Source: Bryobacterales bacterium | Lineage (GTDB): Bacteria; Acidobacteriota; Terriglobia; Bryobacterales; Bryobacteraceae | NCBI GenBank assembly: GCA_016789785.1 | Contig: JAEUQE010000065.1 | Span: 1-37,843 of the forward strand | Length of the DNA: 37,843 bases | Direction of reading: 5' to 3' | Shown: in pieces, positions 14,079-22,849 of the stretch | How the letters are laid out: every line of letters starts with the position of its first letter | Numbering within the stretch: the first letter of the stretch is position 1 | The notes under the pieces: model-generated | The model's database searches: none | What the model saw: the letters and a program-made list of their open reading frames with translations, nothing else | What the model was told of the DNA's origin: nothing | Position numbers and translations under genes: made by a program

Positions 14079-16710
14079 CCGGATCTTCCGGCGCCTGCTG
14101 AGCCTTTATCCCGACGAATTCCGCGCCGACTATGGCCCGGAGATGACGCTGCTGTTTGAAGACCGCAGCCGTCAGGAGCCCGTCACCCGCCTCTTGTGGG
14201 ATGTCGTCAAGGATACTGCGCACACCGCGCCGAAGGAGCATCTCGACATGATCATTCAGGACTTGAAGTACGCTGGCCGCATGCTGGCGAAGAGCCCGGC
14301 GTTCACGGCCGTGGCAGTGCTTTCGCTCGCGTTGGGCATCGGCGCGAACACCGCAATCTTCAGCCTCGCCGACGCAATGCTGCTGCGTCCGCTGGCCGTG
14401 CCGGACGCAAGCGGCCTGTTCCTGGTGCAAGGCACGCGCGAAGGCGGCTCGGGATATCCGCACGGCATCTCGCACCCCGACTTCGAGTTCTACCGCCAGA
14501 AGAGTACATCCTTCACGGATCTGATGGCCTCCACCGACATTGCACTTGGGTTTGCGGCCAGGCCTGGCGACCAGCCGCGGATCAAGCTGAGCGAGTTGGT
14601 CTCCGGCAACTTCCTCGACGTGTTGGGCGTGAAGCCCGCGCTCGGACGCAGTTTTCGGGCCGAGGAAGACAGCGTCCCCGGCCGCGATGCGGTAGTGGTT
14701 CTTTCGCATGACGCCTGGACCAATCTGTTCTCCGCGGACCCTACAATTGCGGCCCGCAAGATCCGGCTGAATGGCATCGAGTTCACGATCATTGGCGTGA
14801 TTTCGCAGTCGTTCACGGGCCTGCGTCCGCTGGTGCGCCCGGACTTCTACGTACCCTTGATGATGTCCCCGGCGCTGCTGAGTTCCGCCGAAGACGCCGT
14901 CCTGAACAACCGCCGCTCGACGCCACTTTCCGTTCGCGGCCGCCTCAAGGCTGGATTGACGCAAGCAGCGGCATCGGCGGAAATCGACACGCTGTCACGC
15001 AACCTCGCCGCGTCATATCCGGCAACCAATGAACACCGTCGCGCACGCGTCCGCACCGAATTTCAGCAACGTGTCGACCAGTCGCCTCCGGACGCCACAA
15101 TCATCGGCATGCTAATGACGATTGTGTCGCTGGTGCTGCTGATCGCATGCGCGAATGTTGCGAATCTGCTGCTTGGCCGAAGCCGTGCACGAGCCCGCGA
15201 GATCGCCGTCCGGCTGGCGATCGGCGCCAATGGTGGAAGGCTGCTGCGCCAATTGTTGACCGAAAGTCTGCTACTGGCTCTGCTGGGTGGCCTGGTGGGA
15301 TTGCTGTTCGCCGAGGCGGGCGTGCGGTTCTTCTCGCGCATCCAGATCCCTACCGACATCCCGGTCCGTTTCGATCTGGCACTGGACCAGCGCGTGCTGC
15401 TCTTCAGCCTAGCCGCCTCGGTGATCAGCGCGGTCCTGTTCGGCTTCTTCCCGGCGCTGCGCAGTTTGCGCCCCGATCTGGTGGGTGCGCTGAAAGCGGG
15501 TGAACTCGATCAACAGTTCGGATCCGCGCGGCGCTTTGGACGGAATCTGCTGGTGGGTGCGCAACTGGCGCTGTCGTGTGTGTTGCTGATCGCAGCGGCA
15601 ATGATGATCGCCGGCATCCGGACTACGCTTCTGCATGAGCCAGGCTTCCGCCTGGACAACTTACTCATGATGGCGTTCGAACCTCGTACGGTGCGCTACA
15701 CCGAAGAGCAGACCGCGCGTTTCTATCGCAACCTGCTCGATCGTGCGCAGGCGCTACCGGGAGTCCGGAGCGCCGCTCTCGGCAGCACCATGCCGACCGC
15801 GAATGAAGGAGCAGGTTCCGCAACGCTCTATCCGGAAGGCTACCAGATGCGTCCGGAAGAAAAGGGTGCCGAGGCGTTTCGCACCAACGTTTCCGAGGGC
15901 TACTTCGAAACGCTCGGCATCCCGATCCTGCAGGGCCGCGGTTTCCTGCGCACCGATACGAAGGAAACAAAACGAGTGGCCGTGGTGAACGAAACGTTCG
16001 CTGCGCGCTACTGGCCGAATCAGGATCCGGTTGGAAAACGGATGCGGCGGGAGGGCAAGCAGAATGAGGTGTATGAAGTGGTCGGGCTCGCACGCAACTC
16101 GAAGTACTTCTTCATCGCCGAAAGTCCGATCGCCGCGGTGTACTTTGCCACGGCGCAGCACGACGACAGCAATCTCTATCTGTTCCTCCACACGGATCGC
16201 GACCCGGCGGCGATGGCGGATCCGGCCCGCCAGATCGTGGGAAGTCTTGAGCGCGATATGCCGATTCGCAACCTGCGCACCATGGAAAGCTACTATGAGA
16301 TGCGCACGATCTCCACGGTGCGGCTGCTGATCCAGATCGTGTCCGGCCTCGGCGGGCTGGGACTCATCCTGGCCCTGATCGGCTTGTATGGCGTGATGTC
16401 CTACTCGGTGAGCCGCCGCACCCGCGAGATCGGGGTGCGGATCGCCATCGGCGCGGATCAATCGCAGATCCTCGGCATGGTGCTCAAACAAGCTGCGCGG
16501 ATTGCGGGGGGTGGAATCGCCGTTGGGCTTCTCGCATCCTACTTCGCTTCCGGTCTGCTGCAGGCGGGATTCATCGGCCTGGCCGATCCGCATCCGCTGG
16601 CGTTTCTCATCGTACCGCTGCTGTTGTTCGCGGTCGCGATCGCAGCGGCGTATGTACCGGCGCGCCGGGCATCGCTCACCGCGCCTACCGTCGCCCTGCG
16701 CACCGAGTAG
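14041..16710 (+). CDS. ADOP-type ABC transporter permease (FtsX/MacB-like)
   Basis: From ATG 14041 the product has 889 residues. A short cytoplasmic N-terminal domain (about 1-75, DWLRSKADRIFRRLLSLYPDEF) precedes two copies of a MacB_PCD plus FtsX unit. The first starts at DLKYAGRMLAKSPAFTAVAV and LGIGANTAIFSL. The FtsX blocks include ANVANLLLGRSRARAREIAVRLAIGA and, in the second half, YSVSRRTREIGVRIAIGADQ. This duplicated architecture and the PadR neighbour fit the ADOP family, which lacks an ATPase in its operon; none is encoded here. The substrate is unknown. The start overlaps padR by 38 bases; no good ribosome binding site is seen, so translation may depend on padR. Confidence 0.9.
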   Translation: MRGPADWLRSKADRIFRRLLSLYPDEFRADYGPEMTLLFEDRSRQEPVTRLLWDVVKDTAHTAPKEHLDMIIQDLKYAGRMLAKSPAFTAVAVLSLALGIGANTAIFSLADAMLLRPLAVPDASGLFLVQGTREGGSGYPHGISHPDFEFYRQKSTSFTDLMASTDIALGFAARPGDQPRIKLSELVSGNFLDVLGVKPALGRSFRAEEDSVPGRDAVVVLSHDAWTNLFSADPTIAARKIRLNGIEFTIIGVISQSFTGLRPLVRPDFYVPLMMSPALLSSAEDAVLNNRRSTPLSVRGRLKAGLTQAAASAEIDTLSRNLAASYPATNEHRRARVRTEFQQRVDQSPPDATIIGMLMTIVSLVLLIACANVANLLLGRSRARAREIAVRLAIGANGGRLLRQLLTESLLLALLGGLVGLLFAEAGVRFFSRIQIPTDIPVRFDLALDQRVLLFSLAASVISAVLFGFFPALRSLRPDLVGALKAGELDQQFGSARRFGRNLLVGAQLALSCVLLIAAAMMIAGIRTTLLHEPGFRLDNLLMMAFEPRTVRYTEEQTARFYRNLLDRAQALPGVRSAALGSTMPTANEGAGSATLYPEGYQMRPEEKGAEAFRTNVSEGYFETLGIPILQGRGFLRTDTKETKRVAVVNETFAARYWPNQDPVGKRMRREGKQNEVYEVVGLARNSKYFFIAESPIAAVYFATAQHDDSNLYLFLHTDRDPAAMADPARQIVGSLERDMPIRNLRTMESYYEMRTISTVRLLIQIVSGLGGLGLILALIGLYGVMSYSVSRRTREIGVRIAIGADQSQILGMVLKQAARIAGGGIAVGLLASYFASGLLQAGFIGLADPHPLAFLIVPLLLFAVAIAAAYVPARRASLTAPTVALRTE

Positions 16711-16720
16711 ATTCGCACCA

Positions 16721-16743
16721 CCCACCCCTTCCCGCGGGGTGGG
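16721..16743 (+). terminator. Hairpin after the ADOP permease gene
   Basis: CCCACCCC (16721-16728) pairs perfectly with GGGGTGGG (16736-16743) over a 7-base loop, ten bases after the permease stop codon. There is no T-run behind it, so termination would be weak or factor-assisted. Confidence 0.45.
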
Positions 16744-16754
16744 GTCTCCGTACT

Positions 16755-18551
16755 ATGCTGATGAAATACGTGATGAGCACAAACGGAGCTGATTCTCGAG
16801 GGAAGCGCATCGTACTCACTGCGCCGCTGACGGAGACGATTGACCACGCGGGCTACTTCATTCAAATGGCCCTGGCATCGCTACCGAAACAACTGGAAGG
16901 GATCATCAATCAGAAGTATCCGAACTGGCGCAACCTGCCTCCAAACTCGGACGGGTCGGCTAAGTTCATGCCCGCGGGCATTCGCGTTGTCGAAGCCTCG
17001 CTCGCGCGCGAGTTCTCCGCCGATGACATGGTCGCCTGCTATCCGCAGGACGTGGACAAGTTCATCGGCCCCGACACGCGCGTAGTGGCGATCTCCACGC
17101 ACAATCCGCTCGGCGTGACCTTCGCCGCGGGCGTGTATGCATCGATCTTCGGATCGTCCAAGGAGCCCATCAACGCCGCCTATTCGCGCGAGCTCTTCGA
17201 GCGCGTCAAAAACAATCCACACCGCTCAAAGTTCAAGGTGATCGTTGGCGGATCCGGCGGCTGGCAAATCGCCGAAACCAATCACTACGAGCAGCTCAGC
17301 GTCGACTGTGTGATTCAGGGCCGCAGCGAATCGGAAGAAACCATGGAGATCTTCCGCAAAGCGATTCGCGGTGAGGACCTGCCGAAGTTCCTCGAAGTGG
17401 GTCATCCCAAGGGACGCGACGGCATTCTCACACCCGCCAAACGCACCACGTTCGGCGTGATCGAGATGACCACCGGCTGCGGGCGCCGCTGCCAGTTCTG
17501 CCTGCCCGACCTCAATCCTCAGATCGATGTTCCGAAAGACAAGATCATGGAGGCCGTCCATGGCAATGTGGCCGAGGGCAACGAGATGATCTCGCTGGCC
17601 ACCGAGGACATGTTCATCTGGGGCCAGGTCCACACCTCCACGCCGTTCTACTTCCCGAACCGCGAAGCGCTGCTCGATCTCTACGGCAGCATCGTGAATA
17701 CGCCCGGCGTCCGCCACCATGTGCTGAGCCACTCCACCATCGCACCGGCCGTGGTGGATCCCCTCCTGATCGAGAAGCTCTCAAACATGCTTCTGGACAA
17801 GAGTCCGGTGAAGTTGCCGTCGTTGAGCACGCATCCCGAAAAGCGCATTCTGTCGCCGCTGGTGGGAGTGGAGACGGGATCGGTACGATTGGCAAAGACC
17901 GTCATGGCGGGGAAGGGCGTTCCCTTCCCGATCGACGAGTGGCCAAGCGTGGTCATCAACGGCCTCACCGTCATGAACCGCAACAACTGGTTCCCGGTGA
18001 TGACGCTCATTGTCGGCAACCCCGGCGAGACGGATCAGGACTGCAAAGACACGCTCGATCTGCTGTACGAAGTGGAGCGCCGCGGCTTGTTCGCATTCTT
18101 CGTTCCCTCCATCTTCACACCGCTGCACGACACACGCCTGGCGGAGAAGAAGGGCGTGGAAGAGAGCCGCGAAATGACGCCGCTGCAATGGCAGGTGATG
18201 ATGAAGTGCTGGAAGATGAACATGCGTCCGGCGCTGCAGAGTTGGTGGGGGCCAACCGCGTGGCGCATGGGAGCGCTCTTCTTCTGGGCCTACAAACTAC
18301 GCAAGGCCAATGGTCCGAACTTCACCTGGCCGCTGTTCCTGTTCGCCGGAGCGATGCCCGAATGGCTGATGGCGAAGATGGGCAAGATCTACACAGGCAA
18401 GCCGCTGAAGGTGAAGTCGCGCAAGGAACTTCTGCAGACCATCAAACAGGGACACTGGAAGTATCTGCGTGCGGACAACGGAGATCTGCCGGAGGGCTAC
18501 GCGCAAGCTGCCGCCGCGGGATCCGTCGAATTGCCTCAAGTGCTGCAGTAG
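16755..18551 (+). CDS. Radical SAM protein with B12-binding-like N-terminal domain
   Basis: The 598-residue protein has a radical SAM cluster motif CGRRCQFC (Cys242, Cys246, Cys249) that binds a 4Fe-4S cluster, followed by the usual barrel segments (GVETGSVRLAKTVMAGKGV, LIVGNPGETDQDCKDTLDLL). The 220 residues before it have alternating strands and helices (VVAISTHNPLGVTFAAG, FKVIVGGSGGWQIAE) like a cobalamin-binding Rossmann domain, but the DxHxxG motif is missing. C-terminal residues about 480-560 are Trp-rich and may contact membrane. Substrate unknown. In-frame ATGs at 16755, 16761 and 16773 all lack a clear ribosome binding site, so the start is uncertain. Confidence 0.85.
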   Translation: MLMKYVMSTNGADSRGKRIVLTAPLTETIDHAGYFIQMALASLPKQLEGIINQKYPNWRNLPPNSDGSAKFMPAGIRVVEASLAREFSADDMVACYPQDVDKFIGPDTRVVAISTHNPLGVTFAAGVYASIFGSSKEPINAAYSRELFERVKNNPHRSKFKVIVGGSGGWQIAETNHYEQLSVDCVIQGRSESEETMEIFRKAIRGEDLPKFLEVGHPKGRDGILTPAKRTTFGVIEMTTGCGRRCQFCLPDLNPQIDVPKDKIMEAVHGNVAEGNEMISLATEDMFIWGQVHTSTPFYFPNREALLDLYGSIVNTPGVRHHVLSHSTIAPAVVDPLLIEKLSNMLLDKSPVKLPSLSTHPEKRILSPLVGVETGSVRLAKTVMAGKGVPFPIDEWPSVVINGLTVMNRNNWFPVMTLIVGNPGETDQDCKDTLDLLYEVERRGLFAFFVPSIFTPLHDTRLAEKKGVEESREMTPLQWQVMMKCWKMNMRPALQSWWGPTAWRMGALFFWAYKLRKANGPNFTWPLFLFAGAMPEWLMAKMGKIYTGKPLKVKSRKELLQTIKQGHWKYLRADNGDLPEGYAQAAAAGSVELPQVLQ

Positions 18552-18609
18552 CGCTTCACCCGTGTGGCCACCCATGCCGTGGCGAATGCAACAATGGAGG
18601 CAAGGGGGC

Positions 18610-19101
18610 TTGGCATTGCGCAGTAAACATATCCCGAGCCGTGAGATGTTCCTGGTCCGCACCGGTTCCTCGGCCCTTGCGGACGCCAGGAAGAAACTGG
18701 CGCGAATGGGCCGCTTGGAAGACGCACAGCAAGCCGGGGGTATCGTCATTCGCCTCGACCACAAGGGCACCGCTGATCCGCGCCACATCTGGCAGCAGAT
18801 TCAGAGCGAAGCCGGCGAGGTTCCGGTGGATCCCGTGTTGCTCGATGAAGCGGGCGGTGTTCACTACCCCACCGGCGAAGTCGTGATCCGCTTCAAGGAA
18901 CCGCCGAGCGATGCGTTTCTGGCGGGATTCGCCAAGAAGTTCGGATTGACGGTACGGCAGCGCAACGCCTACGTCCCGTCACAAATCGCCTTCCACGTTG
19001 TGCAACACGGCTACCTTCCCGATTTAGTGGAGTCCGTTGAGGCCATCGAAGAAGTGCAGAGTGCGTGGGCCAACACAAAGTCGCATTATCAGCGCGCTTG
19101 A
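18610..19101 (+). CDS. Free-standing subtilase prodomain-like protein
   Basis: I place the start at TTG 18610 because GGAGG (18596-18600) lies nine bases upstream; this gives 163 residues. Residues 87-160 (GEVVIRFKEPPSDAFL to EVQSAWANTKSHY) align by eye with residues 86-160 of the subtilase encoded next (REVVIRFRPKTSMKT to DEVVFATPNFVSEY), the fervidolysin-like prodomain region. Residues 13-86 are an extra segment unlike anything I know. There is no signal peptide and no catalytic domain. Prodomains of subtilases act as folding helpers and inhibitors, so an in trans chaperone or inhibitor of the neighbour is the likely role (inference). The gene's stop codon overlaps the -35 box of the subtilase promoter. 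Confidence 0.65.
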   Translation: MALRSKHIPSREMFLVRTGSSALADARKKLARMGRLEDAQQAGGIVIRLDHKGTADPRHIWQQIQSEAGEVPVDPVLLDEAGGVHYPTGEVVIRFKEPPSDAFLAGFAKKFGLTVRQRNAYVPSQIAFHVVQHGYLPDLVESVEAIEEVQSAWANTKSHYQRA

Positions 19102-19126
19102 ACACGGACGCGGGTTGCCATATAAT
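19098..19126 (+). promoter_or_regulatory. Sigma-70-type promoter of the subtilase gene, leaderless spacing
   Basis: TTGAAC (19098-19103) and a perfect TATAAT (19121-19126) are separated by 17 bases. Transcription should begin about seven bases after the -10 box, which is at the ATG at 19134, so the message would have no leader. No ribosome binding site is present. Confidence 0.65.
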
Positions 19127-19133
19127 GCCCGCC

Positions 19134-20654
19134 ATGCATATATACAGCCTGAAGCGCGAAAAAATCGAACTGGATTTCGTCGAAACAGATTTTGCCTCAC
19201 GGTTGGGCGCCGCTCCGGCCATGTCCCTTCGGGGAGGCGATCCGGTGTCCGCCACGCGGCTGACACGCGCGGCCCTGGCATTCTTCGAATATGGCAGGCG
19301 CTCAGGCAACATCGCTCTGGCCGAGTCCGCCAAGCATCCGCCGACGGTGGTCCGTGAACGTGAAAGCGGCCGGTTCCGCACATTCGGACGCGAAGTCGTC
19401 ATCCGCTTCCGTCCCAAGACAAGCATGAAGACCCGCAAGGATATCCTCGCCAAGTGGGGATTCAAGACGCGGCGAAGCAACGGCTTTGTGCGGGATCAGG
19501 TGGTTGTGTTCGATGAAGGCCGAAAGTACGTTTCCGCCAAGCTTGTGGAGGCAGCGGCAAGCTGTGCGGAACTGGATGAAGTGGTGTTCGCGACCCCCAA
19601 TTTCGTATCCGAATACTCGCGCAACGCTGTCCCAATCCCACATGCCGAGCAATGGCATCTCGACAACAAAGGCAAAGGCGGCCAGAAAAAGGGCGAAGAT
19701 GTCCGCGCATTGCAAGCGTGGGCAATCACGAAGGGCAAGGCTGCCATCGTGGTGGCCGTGCTCGACGACGGCGTGGATGTCGACCATCCGAATCTCAAAA
19801 GCCGGATCGCTCCGGGCGGCCGTGACTTCTTTGTGGAAGATACACACCCCGAACACCAGAACCCGAGGCCGAAGATCTTCCGCTTCCCGTTTCATCAGAT
19901 GGCCGGCAACGATATTCATGGAACACCGTGCGCGGGAGTAATCGGCGCGCCAGGCAGGAACAAAGGCGCGGTCGGAATCGCGCCAGGATGCCGCATCCTG
20001 CCCATCAAAATCTTTCACGCGGATGATCTGGCCGCCGATGAGCGCGTTGCGGATGCGATTCGCTATGCCGCCAGCCATGCGGATATCTTGTCGTGCTCGT
20101 GGTCAGGGGGATTCAGTCCTGACGTGGAGCAGGCCATCGAAGATGCGGGACAACTCGGAAGGGCCGGGAAAGGATCCGCGGTCTTCTGTGCAACAGGTAA
20201 TGATTCGCGAGGCGCCGTAGCGTTCCCGGCCCGCAATCCGGATGCGATTGCAGTGGGCGCGTCCACCGACGGAGGCCAGCGCGCAAGCTATTCGAACTTT
20301 GGGCCGCAGGTCTCTATCGTCGCGCCATCCAATGGAGGCGTGAAAGGCATCTTCACTACGGATGTGGGCATTGCCAGCCGCGGGTTCAATGTCGGCATCG
20401 CCACTGCCGGAGGCGTCGACGGGTTGCACACCAACACCTTCGGCGGAACGTCGTCAGCAACACCTTTGGCTGCTGGCGTCGGCGCGCTGGTGCTGTCGGT
20501 CAAGCCCTCCTTGGACCGGGCCGCGCTCAAACAAATCCTCGAGCAGTCGGCGGATCGCATCGGAGCCGATCATGCGCCGAATGGACATAGCCCAACGGTA
20601 GGATTTGGACGCGTGAATGCCGCCAAGGCACTCGAGTTGGCGAAGAAACCATAA
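19134..20654 (+). CDS. S8 family serine peptidase (subtilase) without signal peptide
   Basis: The 506-residue protein has a fervidolysin-like prodomain (about 30-165) and an S8 catalytic domain with Asp211 (VAVLDDGVDVDHP), His262 (NDIHGTPCAG), the oxyanion Asn356 (CATGN) and Ser440 (FGGTSSATP). The start MHIYSLKREKIELDF is not a signal peptide, so the enzyme is either cytoplasmic or leaves the cell by an unusual route. I chose ATG 19134 because a strong promoter places transcription start there; ATG 19125 is inside the -10 box. The preceding gene encodes a separate copy of the prodomain. It ends 12 bp from the convergent methyltransferase gene. Confidence 0.9.
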   Translation: MHIYSLKREKIELDFVETDFASRLGAAPAMSLRGGDPVSATRLTRAALAFFEYGRRSGNIALAESAKHPPTVVRERESGRFRTFGREVVIRFRPKTSMKTRKDILAKWGFKTRRSNGFVRDQVVVFDEGRKYVSAKLVEAAASCAELDEVVFATPNFVSEYSRNAVPIPHAEQWHLDNKGKGGQKKGEDVRALQAWAITKGKAAIVVAVLDDGVDVDHPNLKSRIAPGGRDFFVEDTHPEHQNPRPKIFRFPFHQMAGNDIHGTPCAGVIGAPGRNKGAVGIAPGCRILPIKIFHADDLAADERVADAIRYAASHADILSCSWSGGFSPDVEQAIEDAGQLGRAGKGSAVFCATGNDSRGAVAFPARNPDAIAVGASTDGGQRASYSNFGPQVSIVAPSNGGVKGIFTTDVGIASRGFNVGIATAGGVDGLHTNTFGGTSSATPLAAGVGALVLSVKPSLDRAALKQILEQSADRIGADHAPNGHSPTVGFGRVNAAKALELAKKP

Positions 20655-20666
20655 GGCCCGTACCAG

Positions 20667-21389
20667 CTATCGCGTGCAGAAGTACGCCATGCGCCGCGTC
20701 GAGAGCGGTTCGCTGCCATAGCAATCCGCGGTCTCCACTTCAAACCCGCATCCCGTCAACATCGCGCGCAGTTCGGTGGGATCAAAGAGATGTACCCGAT
20801 GCACCTCGCGTGTGCGGCGATAGAGTTCACCGCTGCGAACGAAGGTCTCGATGGTGCGGATCAAAGTCCGCGACCGTGAATCGTCGATTGATTCCACCAG
20901 CACCGCCCAGTCATCGCCCGAAGTCCAATTCCGGCCCGTCAGGTTGGGATCACCAGTCTCGATGACGTCGAAGATGAGCATGCCGCCGCGAGGAAGAAAT
21001 TCCGCCGCACGCTCGAACAAGCGCAGTAGCCGCCGCGGCGCATCCACGCCTTCTTCGTGATAGGTGAGCGGTTCGCAAACAGCCACGATCGCCTCGCAAC
21101 GTGGAAGATCCATCTCATAGATGGAGCCTTGGAGAAACGTGGCCCCCGGCGCGGCTTCCCGCGCGAGTTCGAGGAAGGCGTTCGACGGATCAATGCCCGT
21201 CACTTGAAAGCCCGCCGCGCACAGTTCCGCACTCAGTGGGCCCGATCCACAGCCAACATCGATTACGTGATGGATGGGTGTGGACGCCGCCTTCAGGCGT
21301 CGAATGATGTCAGCACCCGCGCGCCGGGCCAGCCCGCTGTATCCCGCGGCATGAATGTAGGCGAGGTCGGTTTGGTAGAGAGGATCCAT
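20667..21389 (-). CDS. Class I SAM-dependent methyltransferase
   Basis: The 240-residue protein has methyltransferase motif I VIDVGCGSGPLSAEL near residue 42, motif II GIDPSNAFLELAR and motif IV EAIVAVCEPLTYHE, typical of small-molecule methyltransferases. The start is ATG 21389 (MDPLYQTDLAYIHAAG); the upstream extension of the frame has no conserved content. The substrate cannot be told from sequence. It lies downstream of the dienelactone hydrolase on the same strand, 50 bp apart, so the two may share a transcript. Confidence 0.85.
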   Translation of the reverse strand: MDPLYQTDLAYIHAAGYSGLARRAGADIIRRLKAASTPIHHVIDVGCGSGPLSAELCAAGFQVTGIDPSNAFLELAREAAPGATFLQGSIYEMDLPRCEAIVAVCEPLTYHEEGVDAPRRLLRLFERAAEFLPRGGMLIFDVIETGDPNLTGRNWTSGDDWAVLVESIDDSRSRTLIRTIETFVRSGELYRRTREVHRVHLFDPTELRAMLTGCGFEVETADCYGSEPLSTRRMAYFCTR

Positions 21390-21439
21390 GGCAGGTGCGC
21401 GGAGAGCGTGCAGCCGCCCCCCGCGCAAACGAACTTCGC

Positions 21440-22339
21440 TCAGCCGCGCAGGAACTTGTCAAACCAGAGCAGTGTGCGTGTCCACGCATCATCGGCCGCC
21501 GGTCCGTTGTAGGCGGCGCCGGTGTCGTTGTGGAACGCGTGGCCCACGCCTTCATAGACCACCATGCCGAAGCCCTTCTGCAGACGGATCATCTCGTTGG
21601 CGACAGGGAACAGACGCATGGTGAGCGCACGGTCGCGTTCGGCGTAGAGTGCCAGAACCGGCGCCTTGATCTTCTCAATGTCCTCCATCACCGGCGGCGC
21701 CCCGTAGAAAGGAACGGCTGCCGAAACCTCGGGCACGTTCACCGCGAAATCCCAGGTGTTGGCGCCTCCGGCGCAAAAGCCCGTGATGCCGATCTTCGTC
21801 GCGCCCATGCTCTTCAACAACTCGTAGCCGGCCACGAGGTCGGCCCGGCGATCCGGCTGATTCGTGCGGCCATACGCCTGCGTTTGCTGCGTCGCTTCGG
21901 GGAACATCTGCACGCCGCCCTGCCGCGACAGCAGGTCGACACCCAGCGCAAGGAACCCGCCCCGGGCCGCGCGCCGCGTGACGTCCTTGATGTGCTCCAC
22001 CAATCCGCGATTCTCATGCACCACCAGCACAGCAGCCTTGCCGTCGCCCTCTTTCGGCTTTGCGAGATGGCCGAAGAGCGTGCTGCCAGGTCCGGTGAAC
22101 TCCATATCGGTCGCATCGATATCGAAGGAATCGCGCGGCACTCGCACGGCGGCGCGCGCTTTTTCCTCTTCCGGCGAGGGTTCGGCTGCCTTCAGTTCGT
22201 CGTAGCCCGCTAGCACCCCCATCGCAGCCGCGAGACTGCCTGTTTTCTGAGCCACGCGCTTCACCAGTTCACGCCGGTTGAATGCTCCATCCACATAGAG
22301 ATGGACCAATTGATCAATTGGATTGTCGCTTTCGTACAT
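21440..22339 (-). CDS. Dienelactone hydrolase family protein
   Basis: The 299-residue alpha/beta hydrolase has the family triad: Cys189 in GFCAGG, Asp236 in YAERD and His267 in GVGHAFHND, plus the conserved HENRGL block (108-113). Residues 20-47 (FNRRELVKRVAQKTGSLAAAMGVLAG) look like a twin-arginine signal or an N-terminal anchor, as seen in many related acidobacterial and proteobacterial homologues. It hydrolyses ester or lactone bonds; the natural substrate is unknown. AGGGG lies just before the ATG. Confidence 0.88.
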   Translation of the reverse strand: MYESDNPIDQLVHLYVDGAFNRRELVKRVAQKTGSLAAAMGVLAGYDELKAAEPSPEEEKARAAVRVPRDSFDIDATDMEFTGPGSTLFGHLAKPKEGDGKAAVLVVHENRGLVEHIKDVTRRAARGGFLALGVDLLSRQGGVQMFPEATQQTQAYGRTNQPDRRADLVAGYELLKSMGATKIGITGFCAGGANTWDFAVNVPEVSAAVPFYGAPPVMEDIEKIKAPVLALYAERDRALTMRLFPVANEMIRLQKGFGMVVYEGVGHAFHNDTGAAYNGPAADDAWTRTLLWFDKFLRG

Positions 22340-22411
22340 GGGCCCCTGCTTTCTTCAGTTGTTCCGTGATCCGCATCCGTTGAGATGCGAAGTTTCCACC
22401 AAGCGTTTGGA

Positions 22412-22440
22412 ATTTTAACACGCCACGGCGGCTGAGTCTT
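22412..22440 (-). promoter_or_regulatory. Candidate promoter of the dienelactone hydrolase gene
   Basis: On the minus strand TAAAAT (22417-22412) matches the -10 consensus in five of six positions, and AAGACT (22440-22435) stands 17 bases upstream as a weak -35 box. The leader would be about 65 bases. Confidence 0.35.
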
Positions 22441-22455
22441 GAGACAGTTCGGAAC

Positions 22456-22489
22456 CTGCCGGCGGAACGCCTGCGCCACGTGCCGGCAG
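22456..22489. repeat. Inverted repeat with CTGCCGGC arms
   Basis: CTGCCGGC (22456-22463) and GCCGGCAG (22482-22489) form perfect 8-base arms around an 18-base centre. The element lies upstream of the hydrolase promoter candidate. It may be a member of a dispersed intergenic repeat family; only one copy is present here. Confidence 0.5.
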
Positions 22490-22849
22490 CCCATGCTCCA
22501 GCGACCAATTCGGACGGGCATCAGCGGCCCGCGGCGTGTTCGTCGTAGGCGGATGCCGCGCAGCCAGCGCCACAAAAGTGAATTCGGTAAACAGTTGAAC
22601 CTGATTCCGGCGAACCTGGCTTTTCCGGGAACGACACTCCTCCCGCCAGTGAACGTAGCGCCCACCGGAGTCAATCGTGATCTGTTGCGGCGGCGAAAGA
22701 TCGCCTCGACAAAGGGTGACACGCTAGGGCTGCGCACTGACAAGCACCAGCACAGCACCGCCTGGAACTCGCACGTCGCGTCTTCCTGACGCAGCCGGTC
22801 AGCGGGCCCCGCCAGCGAGCCACGCCACACCATCGCCATTGGCGCCGGC

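Larger units (their letters stand above)
22340..22849. other. Intergenic region upstream of the dienelactone hydrolase gene
   Basis: This 510-base gap has open frames on both strands but none with a recognisable family pattern or good start. Near its left side lie a promoter candidate (22412-22440) and an inverted repeat (22456-22489), listed separately. The rest may be relic sequence. Confidence 0.4.
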
